From NCBI GenBank assembly GCA_033220425.1, contig CM065652.1, positions 4,669,929-4,733,928 on the forward strand: a stretch of DNA of 64,000 bases. The letters are read 5' to 3'. Below are positions 35,326 to 44,999 of this stretch, piece by piece. Origin of the DNA: Lepraria neglecta. Its lineage: Eukaryota; Ascomycota; Lecanoromycetes; Lecanorales; Stereocaulaceae. The translations under genes and the position numbers were made by a program. The notes below the pieces were generated by a model. The model saw only the letters and a program-made list of their open reading frames with translations, had not been told where the DNA came from and ran no database searches. Numbering within the stretch: the stretch's first letter is position 1; each line of letters begins with the position of its first letter.

Positions 35326-36795
35326 CTATTCCTGAAATAGTTATTCTAGATTTCTTCTTAGCTACTTTACTAACTATAGAGATCTCTCTAGTACTATTAT
35401 AGGTCTAATAGTATATAAAGTCTATCTATAGACCCTTCTTTCCGTCCTTCTACTACTCCTAAAGCTTATCTTTAATACTATACTAGTCCTACTATATCTT
35501 AGCGATAGTAGAATATTAATTCGGCCCTACAAACTTCTTATAAAATAGTATTACTTGGACTAAGATATAAAAGTAGCCGTAGCCTCTCTCTATAGCCTAT
35601 TTAGTAACGAATTCCTTCTACTAGTTATATATAGTTCTAATAATAATAATATTACTACTATTAATAGTATAGTCTCGGAAGGTCTAGCTATAAATAATCG
35701 AACTTTAGATATCTTTCTCCTAGAATAATCTAATAGTAAGCTTATATTTGAAAGTAATATATTCTAGTAATTTAAGCTCGTCCTTACTAGCTAGATATAT
35801 TAAAGTTATCTTCCCTTTCTTCTTATTTATAGTAGAACTATAGGATTACTAACTAGCTATAGACTATAAGATATTAATATCCTTTAGAGTCTTCTTACCT
35901 TTATCGAAATTAATGTCTTTATAAGATATCTCCTTTCTAGTCTATATCTACCTCTTATTTAGTTTACCTTCGATACCTATAAATAGGCTTTTAGACGAAT
36001 AGTATCTTATTTAGAACTACTAGATATTAAAATACGTCTAAGCGTTAGATAATTAAGTCTCGAGCCTAGCTCTATTAGAATTATTATCCTTATTAAGTAG
36101 ATTATATTAAAATAAGGCTATAGATATTTAAGACGATATATCTAGTACTAAATTAATTACCTTCTAAGCTCTCGCCCTAAGGAATAGCGCTAAGGATAAC
36201 TACTAGCTTAAAAAGAGACTAGACGAGATAGATAGCGAAGATATACTTAAATAGGATATATAGAAAGTATATAAAGATTTGTCTATACTACTAGAAAGGC
36301 TTTACTTAGGCTCTAGGGAGGGCTACTTTACTAGTTAAGAAGCTTTCTTCGAGGCCTTCTTAGTAGCTAGTTTTACAGCTTATTAAGGAGCTACCCTACT
36401 ATCCTTTTTTAGCGGCGGTAGATACTTCTCAGCCTATTTAGGTATCTAGGGTAGCTTTAGTACCAGCCGTCGATAGAGGGGCTAGCGGGTTAAGGGTTAG
36501 ATATCTAGATATCTAAAGGGCGGTAGTAGTAGTAGCAGCAGTAGCAGCAGGGGCAGGAGGCTTCAGGATTAGATAGCGAGGTATCTAGACGATAGCAGGC
36601 TCTCTATCGACGGCAGTATACCTATTAAACATACTAGAACGACGCTTTCTAGGGTCTATAGCGACAGCGATAATAAGGTCTATAGTCTACAAGCGCGAGG
36701 GGAGGTAAAATACTATATATAGAGCACTAGCGGCTTTATCTTTGCCGTTTTAGGAAGACTATATAAGTACTACTGCAGAGACAACACATTCCTAT
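35326..36795 (-). pseudogene. Unrecognised lysine/serine-rich ORF remnant inside the mariner element
   Basis: Read on the minus strand from about 36700, a long frame with mainly TAG stops shows a disordered K/S/P-rich N-terminal part (APWWAVKLATKKASKKAS near 36330-36380), then acidic/serine-rich text, then a folded-looking region near 35500-35900 (KDELKLLEYITFKYKLTIRLF, later EFVTKWAIERGYGYFY). It probably continues through 34871-34652 and further left beyond the nested elements. I do not recognise a family. Tryptophan positions are consistently TAG, so it was once coding and then hit by RIP. It may be a second gene of the mariner element or a separate nested element. Confidence 0.4.
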
Positions 36796-37202
36796 TGTTA
36801 CGATCAGGAAACATGATCAGGGATGCGCCCAGGGGGCGTAGTGCCCGTCATGGTCGAGTCGACGAATCAGTGTCCGACTCGGACAGGACCTTGAGGCTTG
36901 GCGTGGCTAAGCGATGATCGCAATGAGCGCAGTGCGATCAAGGCGATCATGGAATGCTTGGCATGGGGTTCTATTGCTATATATGCGGAGCACTGCTCAA
37001 CACTTGGAGCACCGTGCTCAACTTCTGTTTCATACTCAGATACATGCAATAGATCTCCTAGGCACTGAACATATCTTATCATATACCAGACCGGCCTAGT
37101 GAACCATCGAAGCCTGCTTCACTCTCTTGCACCCAAGGTAGCACCTCCATTCCCATTGAGATAACATCCATAATACGATACCGGTACGCACGGTTCGTAA
37201 CA
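36796..37202 (+). repeat. Solo gypsy LTR (type A) beside the right mariner repeat
   Basis: TGTTACGATC to GGTTCGTAACA, complete and little mutated. The flanks are CCTAT (36791-36795) and CCTGT (37203-37207), a 5-bp duplication differing by one G-to-A transition. It inserted 6 bp inside the right terminal repeat boundary. Confidence 0.85.
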
Positions 37203-37208
37203 CCTGTA

Positions 37209-37298
37209 TAGATACCTCTTCTACCACCAAAATTTGGTGTGTAGTAGGGTACCCCAAAAGTGCCTTGGCGCTCCCGCCAATGGTTCTGAAATCTACGG
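37209..37298 (-). repeat. Right terminal inverted repeat of the mariner element
   Basis: Complement of 21229-21318 over 90 bp. The outer end CTACGG is followed by TA at 37299-37300. Host sequence resumes there without RIP. Confidence 0.9.
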
Positions 37299-37469
37299 TA
37301 GGCCGACGGACAAATCAGAAATAATTAGTCAGCCCACCGGATCGACCGAAAAAGGATAGCGGAGTAGTAGTAAGCAAAGATCAAGCAAAAGAAATAGGCG
37401 CAATCAGTTTAGCTCGTCACGAACCCACAATACTCAACTCATGCCGTAAGGAAACGATCTCTTGCCAAC

Positions 37470-39529
37470 ATGGAATCGAACAAACCACAAGACTTCAACG
37501 GATATGAACACTATCCACTAAGCCTTCGCTGCCCAGCCGTTGAGGAAAGCGTCCTCCAATTACTCCATTTAGAGCTTGAGAAGGCTTCATCATCCCTTTT
37601 TGTGGAAAATAGCGATGACTGCCGGGTTGCGGTTTTCGAAGCCATATTTGTGTCTTCCGAACGCCACATTCGAAGCTCGGAAGAATCAGTATCGACCAGA
37701 AATGATGACAAACCCAAACAGAAGAAGCTTTTGTCGACTAGCATTTCATCGCTCAATGAAATGCAAGATACTTTGAGGGTAACTGAACCTACCCCAAGTT
37801 CTATGCGGTCTAACAAGGTTGCCACAGAGGGAGTTGCCACCAGGCAGTACGAGACTTCTGTTAGTTTACGTTCTCGCTCTAGTCCTTCGGCACTTCCAGA
37901 ATAATAGGGTGAAATGTATCTTGCATCTGACTGGCCGAGCACTACAGCATCCTTAATCGATTTAACTCTTGGAGCCGAATGACAATCACCCTTGAAATGT
38001 TTAAAGCTCTCTGCACGTTTGATCAGATCATGCCACAATTCCTGAACTTTATTTTCGGCCTCGGCAGAAAGACGAAATCTTTTGATGAGGATTACATAGC
38101 CTGTTATCATCATTTCTTTCCTGGCGAGGAAGCAAGAAGCGAAACCTTGATTGAGAACAGGGATGAGGATCATAGTCAGGATGATAATGAAAAGCTACGA
38201 GCCAAGTCCTACGGTCAGTGCATCCTTACTCCACCATTCGATGTTATTTCTTTCTCTTTTCCCCTGGTCATTCTGGCACCATGAAAAGCTGAGAAATCGC
38301 ACCGCAGATTTATGTTACAACATCCGCCATTTCGAACGACACGGCCGAGACCTTGAAGACCCCTGGTCATGTCGCCAGTCTGCTATACATCAAAAATATT
38401 ACTTTGTCGACGGACGCTCAAACTGGATCATTGTACAGCCCCCAAAGCATTTTTCAACTACTCTAAGAGGTCTCGAAATTGACCAAACAGCACATCCAAT
38501 GGGCTCCCACCTCCGGTACCTTGCCGCTGCTATGGCAAATTGGAGGCCATATCTCAATTATATCACAGAGAAGCTCACTGAATTGGTAACCGAACCCTCA
38601 CCTATCAGCATCAAGATGAGATGTTGATGACTGCCCAGGATGGAAAGGTGTCTTTTCCAAAGCCTTTCCGAGAGTTTGAAGTTACTTTCTCTTTCAGCCA
38701 ACAGATTCACGTGTTACGCAAAAAGTTGAATCACACTCGTTGCATTCTTGAAAATACCCGAAATACACTAGCTTCTATTAGGTCCCATGCACAAAAGGTG
38801 GCTCAGATGAGCAATCTCTCTATCTCACAGACTGAGTCGCTTCAATCCAAACTGGAGAGCATTTCCAGCGAACTCTGTAACCACCTTTCCACAACATACA
38901 AACTTCTTCGATTCTCAGAAGATATCAGATTAATGGTACTCTCATTTCTTCCCATCCACACAATTTTTCGAATAGCTTGATCGAAAGGATGCTGCTGACT
39001 TTGTATTATCATTGCGTAGAGTAATGATATCCTAAGATTCAGAGACCAAGAACTTCTGTACGAGAGTGGACTTAATCTTGCTCGAATTGGCCAGGCCGAT
39101 GCGTTGCAGAGAAAGACTATGGTGATTTTAGCTGACGGAACCGCCCGAGACTCGAGAACAATGCGTATAGCAACCGTGATTGCAATATTGTACTTGCCAG
39201 CGAACTTGGTCATGGTAAGCGTCTTTCAGCCAGGCACTTCTGCTTATTTCGACTAGATTGTTTTTACTCACTGCCGGTAATTGTAGGCCTTCTTCAGTTC
39301 TAGCTTAATCGAGCTCAGCAGCGCAAATAAGCCAGGGCAACGAGATGCAGGATCAACGGGAATTTTAGTTCACCGTCAAATATGGATTGCCATCTTGACT
39401 ATATTTATGCTTACATCTTTCACGTTTTTATCAACGATATACTGTGATCGAAGGGGGAAGAGATGGAGGCGCAGCGCACAACCAGAGGAGCTTGGGACCG
39501 AGCTACCTGATTTGCGTATTCCAAGATAG
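37470..39529 (+). CDS. CorA-like fungal membrane protein
   Basis: Six exons (37470-37859, 37940-38213, 38308-38585, 38639-38935, 39020-39214, 39287-39529) total 1677 nt, 558 aa. All junctions are GT-AG and phase-consistent; branch sites are visible (CTGAC at 37925-37929, CTGAG, CTGAC). The middle carries the signature of fungal CorA-like proteins: EMFKALCTFDQIMPQFLNFIF, then SYDLCYNIRHFERHGRDLED and the WIIVQPP region. A long helical region follows and, at the C-terminus, two membrane helices (VIAILYLPANLVMAFFSSSL and WIAILTIFMLTSFTFLSTIY), with the first extended by the DSRTMR motif before it. The GMN motif of true CorA Mg2+ channels is absent, as is common in these fungal paralogues, so ion transport is unproven. 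The first intron's acceptor is the least certain junction. The start is only 170 bp from the mariner repeat. Confidence 0.8.
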
Positions 39530-41507
39530 ACGTAATCCCTGCTCGGCGACACCCCCGGCCCGGCGACACCTTTTTGACGAAATCATCAAAACACCATATT
39601 CGTCACTAATCAACAACCGCAACGATTGGTGATTTTAGAATTAAATATGTAGTAGATAGAAGGTATACATATAATGATTGAGCCCAGAATCCTTATATAT
39701 CAAAGCGCCGTAGGCGTTGAACCTTCCTTCTACGAGATATAGCTGAAATTACCTCCTTGACTTACAATGCGACGATAGTATAACTAGACCCTTTTACTTG
39801 CTTCTTAACAGTCTTTTAAGCTTTTAGAAGCTTTATAGATTACTTATTTAAGCTTAGTTGCCCTGCGCTATAGTATTTTGCTGCTTCTCTTAGCTCTTTT
39901 TAAGCTTGCTTATCTATAGCTTTCTAGGCTAACACTTCTATAGCGAGTTAAGATCTTTTAGCAGCGAGTATTACCCTATATAGCTTATCCTCCTCTTTTT
40001 AAGCCTTTCTAGTAGCTACTAAAGCTTTTTTATCAAGGATTTACTACTATCGTAGTACTTCTTCAGTATCTTTTATAGCTTAAAATTAGCGAGTAGCTTA
40101 TACTCGCTATAGGCTAAAGAATTAAGGTCTAGAATCTTCTTTACCAAGTAGATTAAGGCGTTTACTACGTTATCTCTTCTTCTTTTTATTCCTAAAGGAT
40201 ACTATTAAGCCTTTAATAATATATTAGTCTACTAAATACTAAGAAATAAGGCGTTTATTCGCTCGAAAAAGCTTCTTAAGTAAAGATAAATTCAGTTAAT
40301 TATAGTATTATCGTTAGACTCGGCGGATAGTATAATATATTATTAGTATCTTTACTATTAAAGAGGCTTCGGTCGGAGTCAGCTTAGTGATTTTATCTAG
40401 AGTTATCGCTGGATTATAGAGCTAAATACCAGTTTTTTCGAAGCCGGAAGCGATATTTACAGGTATAAATACCTTCTGCTAAGTAGGCTAGAAGATACTC
40501 TAAAAGGCTCTTTTCGACATAGAGACCATAGCTAGACTATTTATTATTAATTTATTAAGACCCTTAGTATAATAAGACGCTAAAGGCGTAAAAAGGGATA
40601 TATTAAGAGGTTATAAACGATGCGTTGAATATAGAGGTAAAACCAACACGAGAATACGTAGTTTGTCGTATAGATCAATGAACCTTAGGTTAATATAACT
40701 GCTATATCTATTAATAATCAATAAACGACATCCTCTTCCGGCTCTTTTGCTTATATAATAGTAAAATATTACTTCTAGCTAATAAAGATCTAAAGTATTA
40801 TAACTCTATCCGTTTAATAAGACTACGAAATAGACTATATCTTTAGATAGCTAGTCCTCTAGCTATATATCTTATAGTATAGATTCACCTTTATAGATAA
40901 GCGATAGAGAGAGAGTAGCTCCTATAGCATTAATATATATAAGTAAGCTAATGAATTATCTGCTTCCGTCTTGATTTATATATATAATATAGCCGTTTTT
41001 AAGGGCTTCCCTGCTTATTATACGCTGTATAGTATCTGCTTAGCTAATCGCGAATCCTTTTTCATCCCAGTTATAGAGGTTATCGCCGGTAATATTATAT
41101 TTCTCCATAGCGGCGATTAGCTGTATTAAATATTAGTAATCTGATTAAACAACGCTTTATGTTAGAACCATTGGTTCTGACAGGACTGTCGCAGAGGACA
41201 AGGACTCTGGACAGGACAGGAAGCTGAAGCGATGGGCGCAATGGGCTCGGAGCGACCATGGCGACCATGGACATTGGGCGCAATGGGCGCAACACGACCA
41301 AGGCGACCATGAAAGGCTTGGCAGGATTTCCTATTGCTATATGTAGGAGCACTTGCTCACCACTTGGAGCATCGTGCTCAATCTTCTGTTTACATCTAGT
41401 ACTTACTACATGCGATAGATCTCTTAGGCTAGGCACTGAATATATATATCACCTGATTATATACCAGACCCGCTTAGCATCACTTGAAGCCTGCTTCATA
41501 CTCTTGT

Positions 41508-41685
41508 TGTCACGGCCTGATCTAGTAGTAGTAGAACGGTGGCTATCAATGAGGTGATATGGATAAAATACTAATGCTAAGGAAAGAAGGCCATATGGGC
41601 GCGCGAGGAATCTATATAGGTATGCGGCGGCAAGCCTCTGAGCTAGGCCCAATGAGGTGTGCGTATGCATGGCCAGCCCGTGACA
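41508..41685 (-). repeat. 3' LTR of the BIR-Gag element
   Basis: 178 bp, the same as 44537-44714. The polypurine tract complement (TTACCCCCTCTTCT, 41686-41699) follows immediately, which marks it as the 3' LTR of a minus-strand element. Confidence 0.9.
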
Positions 41686-42334
41686 TTACCCCCTCTTCTA
41701 CTAGGCATCGTCCCGATGCCTGCAGCCAATTAGGATTTCGCAGGCCTGGCGCTAGCGGAGGCTCGTGAAAGATTTCAGCCAATTAGGTGCATAGGTGGTG
41801 GCTGATCCTAGGAATTGCGAAATGGGCATGTCGAATACTGAACTTGCGACAGCAGAAAACAGTGGCGTTTAGATGCCAAGCCTGGTCATTAGGGGTAACT
41901 ATAGCATACAGCGACTGAAGGGCGGCCTCAGGTATCAAAAGATATATGCTATTACGGTGGAATAGCGGCCGGTGGTTGAAAGAAGGCAAGGATGCATAGC
42001 ATTGCATGAAAATGCATAGGCATTCAAAATCGGTGATAGCAATTATTAAATGGTGGCGTTTATAAGTCTTAGCGCCAGTGCTCTAGCTAGAATAGGCTAG
42101 CTTGTTGAATCGAATAGATTAAGCAAGCTGCTTCGGGGCAGGAATGCTAGATGTAGGGCATCGGTGGCCTAATGCATGGCGATGGTGGTATCTAGGATCT
42201 GATGCCGGGCGGCAAAGCGGTGGTGGCATCTGGGATCTGATGCCTGGCGGTGAGGCGATGGTGGCATCTAGGGTCTGATGCATGGCGGTGCGGTTGCATA
42301 TGGCGGAACTTGGGGCGGAGCTCGCCTGGAACAG
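41686..42334. other. 3' non-coding region of the BIR-Gag element
   Basis: GC-balanced, no ORF recognised. At 42175-42300 about three imperfect ~48-bp tandem copies (GATGGTGGCATCTAGGATCT, TGATGC, GGCGG motifs) follow one another. The right end is the stop codon of the ORF. Confidence 0.6.
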
Positions 42335-43756
42335 TCAACTAGGTACTGGCGTAGGATAGCTCATCAAACGAGATCTCTGTAATAGCGGTATAGATTGGTA
42401 TGGCGTCAGGCGGAGAGGTGTTCCAGGAAATGAAGAAAATGGATTTTTTGGTTTTAGTGTTTTAGGTGTTTTGGTGCTTCTATCCCCCTTTTTAGCAAGG
42501 TAGCGTCCGCGATACCTGCTAGATATATATATCTTTTCTGATCCTGCATATGTATGGCTATTTCTTTTGGCTTGTTGGATAGCGGAGGTAGCGGAGGTAG
42601 TCGTCTTTATTGAGGTGGTAGAAGCCGCGGAAGCGGTGGCGGAACTCATAGATTTGGCGGTGGTGGTACAGCCAGATTGAGTGGAACAGTGAAATTCGGT
42701 AGGGCGGCCGACTTTAGTAGAATCAGTAGATCTGGTAGTAGAGGATTTGGCAGTGGTGGAACGTTGTCCAAATAGTCGAGATAAATCACTCATCCTAAGA
42801 TATGGAGGTATATGCTTGTTGGTAGCTCTTAGAGGTGCATATCTTATATAAAGGTCTTTGACGGTAAGGTGATCCTTAATAGCTTTATAAGCTGGCGGTG
42901 GAGGCGAAATCATTCGATATCTCGGAGGTGGCGTAGCTGGTGGAGTCGCTGGCGTAGATGGAGTTTGGGTGGATGAGGCGTGCCTATACACCAGGCCTTG
43001 GCATTTCTCGCGTAGATGTTGATACAGCTGATTTCTTGATGAAAACACCTTTTCGCATTGCCTGCAAGATGGCTTGTTGCATGTATTTTCCTGCGTATGT
43101 CGGATAAGGCGCGCGGTTGAGGAGAACGAGGCATTGCAGAGCTTGCAGTAGTGGTATTCGGGTGCTTGGCTTGATTCCATTGGTTGCGGAGTTGCTTGCG
43201 GAGCTGTTTGCGGAGCTGCTTGCGGGAATTGAGCTTTCATGGCTTGTATGCATTTGGATAGATCCTGATGACTTCTCGATTGGTTGAACCAGGTAAGGGC
43301 TCCGCCGCGGAGGCACTTGGGAAGAAGCGCTAGGATATCAGCTTCTAGGAATTGTGATCGGGATTGCTCGATGCGGTTACAAAAGGCGTTTATGTCATGA
43401 AAAAGGCATAGATCAGGAAAGTCATGTTGTAGCGAAAGATCTAGAAATCCGATATCTTTTGGCACTGGCTTTGGCGATAGCTTTAGCGATGGCTTTGGCG
43501 GGGATATACGCGAAGACAACTTTAGTGGTCTCTTTTGGAACATTGGGCAGCTTTCTGAGTAGATTAGATGCTCAATCTCAGGATCATCTTCTGGTTCCCA
43601 ATCGTATAAGCGGGTATTGCATATCCGGCAGACAACGTTATCTGCATGGCTGGCTGTAGGCATATGGCTGAATCCAGCTTCTGCAAGATCTTCTGGGGTG
43701 GGAGAGGTATGCGGCCATGAGGCGAATGAGGCAAGACATTCAGTATATGTCGACAT
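42335..43756 (-). CDS. BIR domain - Gag-like - double C2HC zinc finger protein of an LTR element
   Basis: 473 aa, uninterrupted. Residues 1-75 form a BIR (baculovirus IAP repeat) domain of the survivin type: ASFASWP at 9-15, PEDLAEAGF at 21-29, and zinc ligands C43, C46, H63, C70 (spacing CX2CX16HX6C), with DDPEIEH before the histidine. Residues about 100-175 look like retroelement Gag: a helical segment with LRGGALTWFNQ and regularly spaced hydrophobics. Two CX2CX12HX4-5C fingers follow at about 203-255 (CKLCNASFSS, CRQCEKVFSS). The rest is proline-rich, then basic and Ser/Thr-rich (about 265-473), suited to nucleic-acid binding. Cellular BIR proteins of this type (survivin, Bir1) bind chromatin or histone tails at the centromere. 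Here a role in particle assembly or in targeting to chromatin is inference. Confidence 0.85.
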   Translation of the reverse strand: MSTYTECLASFASWPHTSPTPEDLAEAGFSHMPTASHADNVVCRICNTRLYDWEPEDDPEIEHLIYSESCPMFQKRPLKLSSRISPPKPSLKLSPKPVPKDIGFLDLSLQHDFPDLCLFHDINAFCNRIEQSRSQFLEADILALLPKCLRGGALTWFNQSRSHQDLSKCIQAMKAQFPQAAPQTAPQATPQPMESSQAPEYHYCKLCNASFSSTARLIRHTQENTCNKPSCRQCEKVFSSRNQLYQHLREKCQGLVYRHASSTQTPSTPATPPATPPPRYRMISPPPPAYKAIKDHLTVKDLYIRYAPLRATNKHIPPYLRMSDLSRLFGQRSTTAKSSTTRSTDSTKVGRPTEFHCSTQSGCTTTAKSMSSATASAASTTSIKTTTSATSAIQQAKRNSHTYAGSEKIYISSRYRGRYLAKKGDRSTKTPKTLKPKNPFSSFPGTPLRLTPYQSIPLLQRSRLMSYPTPVPS

Positions 43757-44536
43757 CTTGATGGATTCGGTAGTGAGGAGTAGCGGCAGGATAGCTAAGT
43801 CGACGGCTCAGTAAAGAGATCGATCTAGCGGTAATGCGTTGGGTAATAGGGTCGGTAGGTAGTTGGATGGCTGGATAGTTGGATGGTTGGATGGTTGGAT
43901 GGTTGGATGGTTGGATGGTTGGATGGTTGGATGGTTGGATGGTTGGATGGTTGGATGGCTAGATGGTTGGTAAAGCTGCTAAGGGTATAGTAGCTAAGGG
44001 CGGAGGGCGGAGCGGAGCGGAGCTGCAGATATATGATGGTGCTGCTGAGGATGTAGCACCTGAAGGCAGATAGTTGGTGAAGCTGCTAAGGGTATAGTAG
44101 CTAAGGGTAGAGGGCGGAGCGGAGGCGGAATAGAGGCGGAGCTGGTAGTAAGTCGATGGCTCAGTAAAGAGGTCAACTTCCGGAGGAAGGTAGAAGTAGT
44201 AATTAAGCTGCTAGGGATTTAGTAGCTGAGGGCGGAGCTGATAAGATATTATAGGTAGGCGTTGGCAAGAGGTGAGCGCTGGTAGTAGGAGGTAAGGATC
44301 AAATTCGGAAGGCGGCGGTTGGTGCTATAAAGCTATTGAGCTTCCGGATTACTCGGTGGCAGGTTGAGGTATTGAGGTATTAAGGGGCCTAGGGGTTGGT
44401 AGGTGCCCTTGGGGTGGTCCTGGCGGACCTGGTGGTGTTATTAGGTATTAACACCGTGGTTGCTGCCGGCCAAATAGCAGCTGGTGGGATGCATATGAAG
44501 ATACACCCCGGTGGCTTGTTTGGAGCATTAGTATTA
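43757..44536 (-). other. 5' leader of the BIR-Gag element with (TTGGATGG)n
   Basis: No ORF recognised. At 43858-43968 about thirteen copies of an 8-bp unit (GGTTGGAT) form a microsatellite. Around 43975-44130 two copies of a ~100-bp block share GAAGCTGCTAAGGGTATAGT / AGCTAAGGGCGGAG. The leader sits between the primer-binding site and the start codon in sense orientation. Confidence 0.7.
44524..44535 (-). promoter_or_regulatory. Putative self-primer binding site
   Basis: Sense strand AATACTAATGCT, one base inside the 5' LTR. It is perfectly complementary to AGCATTAGTATT within the LTR (44607-44596). I do not recognise it as complementary to a tRNA 3' end. The arrangement matches the Tf1/sushi self-priming mechanism, in which the RNA 5' end folds back on the primer site. 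Confidence 0.65.
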
Positions 44537-44714
44537 TGTCACGGCCTGATCTAGTAGTAGTAGAACGGTGGCTATCAATGAGGTGATATGGATAAAATAC
44601 TAATGCTAAGGAAAGAAGGCCATATGGGCGCGCGAGGAATCTATATAGGTATGCGGCGGCAAGCCTCTGAGCTAGGCCCAATGAGGTGTGCGTATGCATG
44701 GCCAGCCCGTGACA
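44537..44714 (-). repeat. 5' LTR of the BIR-Gag element, with TATA box
   Basis: 178 bp. On the sense strand a TATA-like box (CCTATATAGA, around 44641-44650) lies about 40 nt upstream of AGCATTAGTATT, the segment complementary to the primer site, so transcription could start there. Confidence 0.85.
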
Positions 44715-44999
44715 CTTGTTGGCTGCACCTCCATCCCTATTGAGAATCAATCCATATACGACCGTTGAGACGCAACACGGTTCGTAACACTTTAGAAGAG
44801 TTACTAAGTTATAGAATTGCTTAAATAAAGGCGTATACTCTGCTTTTATTCGCTAGCTATCGATCTTTCGTAGATAGAGGCTTCTAAGCCTGTTTTTATA
44901 GCGCTTAACAAAATCGCCAGTCCAGTTCTTCCCTACCGGCCGGCCAATTATCTCTTGTGCTAAATTATATACAATCTGGAGATGTAGAATCCATTAGGG

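Larger units (their letters stand above)
21229..37298 (+). mobile_element. Tc1/mariner element expanded to 16 kb by nested insertions
   Basis: Terminal inverted repeats of 90 bp (21229-21318 and 37209-37298) match at all but about seven positions. The outer ends are CCGTAG and CTACGG, flanked by TA on both sides (21227-21228, 37299-37300), as Tc1/mariner elements require. Inside are a mariner-type transposase remnant on the plus strand (about 21400-22510) and, after removing nested elements, some 2.4 kb of further sequence with a second, minus-strand ORF remnant. Nested inside are Helitrons at 22922-23704, 24016-25983 and 32781-34206, solo LTRs at 23782, 34225, 34872 and 36796, and a gypsy element at 26458. 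Subtracting these leaves about 3.9 kb, large for a mariner element. Confidence 0.85.
41508..44714 (-). mobile_element. Young non-autonomous LTR element with a BIR-Gag ORF
   Basis: 3207 bp between 178-bp direct repeats (41508-41685 and 44537-44714) that look identical base for base and have short inverted ends (TGTCACGG / CCGTGACA). The target duplication is CTTGT (41503-41507, 44715-44719). The minus strand is sense: a polypurine tract (AGAAGAGGGGGTAA) lies just inside the 41508-41685 LTR, and a primer-binding-type sequence just inside the 44537-44714 LTR. The only ORF is 43756-42335; there is no protease, RT or integrase, so it must move with enzymes from another element. It carries no sign of RIP. 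Confidence 0.9.
41160..44789 (+). repeat. Solo gypsy LTR (type B) split by a younger LTR element
   Basis: It starts TGTTAGAACCATTGG and ends GGTTCGTAACA, with a perfect CTTTA duplication (41155-41159, 44790-44794). Removing the nested 3.2-kb element and one CTTGT copy leaves about 420 bp that match the type B LTRs of 2127-8714. Scarcely mutated. Confidence 0.9.

Noticed and set aside
36520-36560. GTAGTAGTAGTAGCAGCAGTAGCAGCAG as a microsatellite of interest
   Set aside because: Short, imperfect, and explained as the complement of a leucine/serine codon run in the second ORF remnant.
37511-38173. 220-codon minus-strand ORF opposite the CorA-like gene
   Set aside because: The plus-strand exons in this interval carry clear family motifs and spliceable introns; the minus frame has none.
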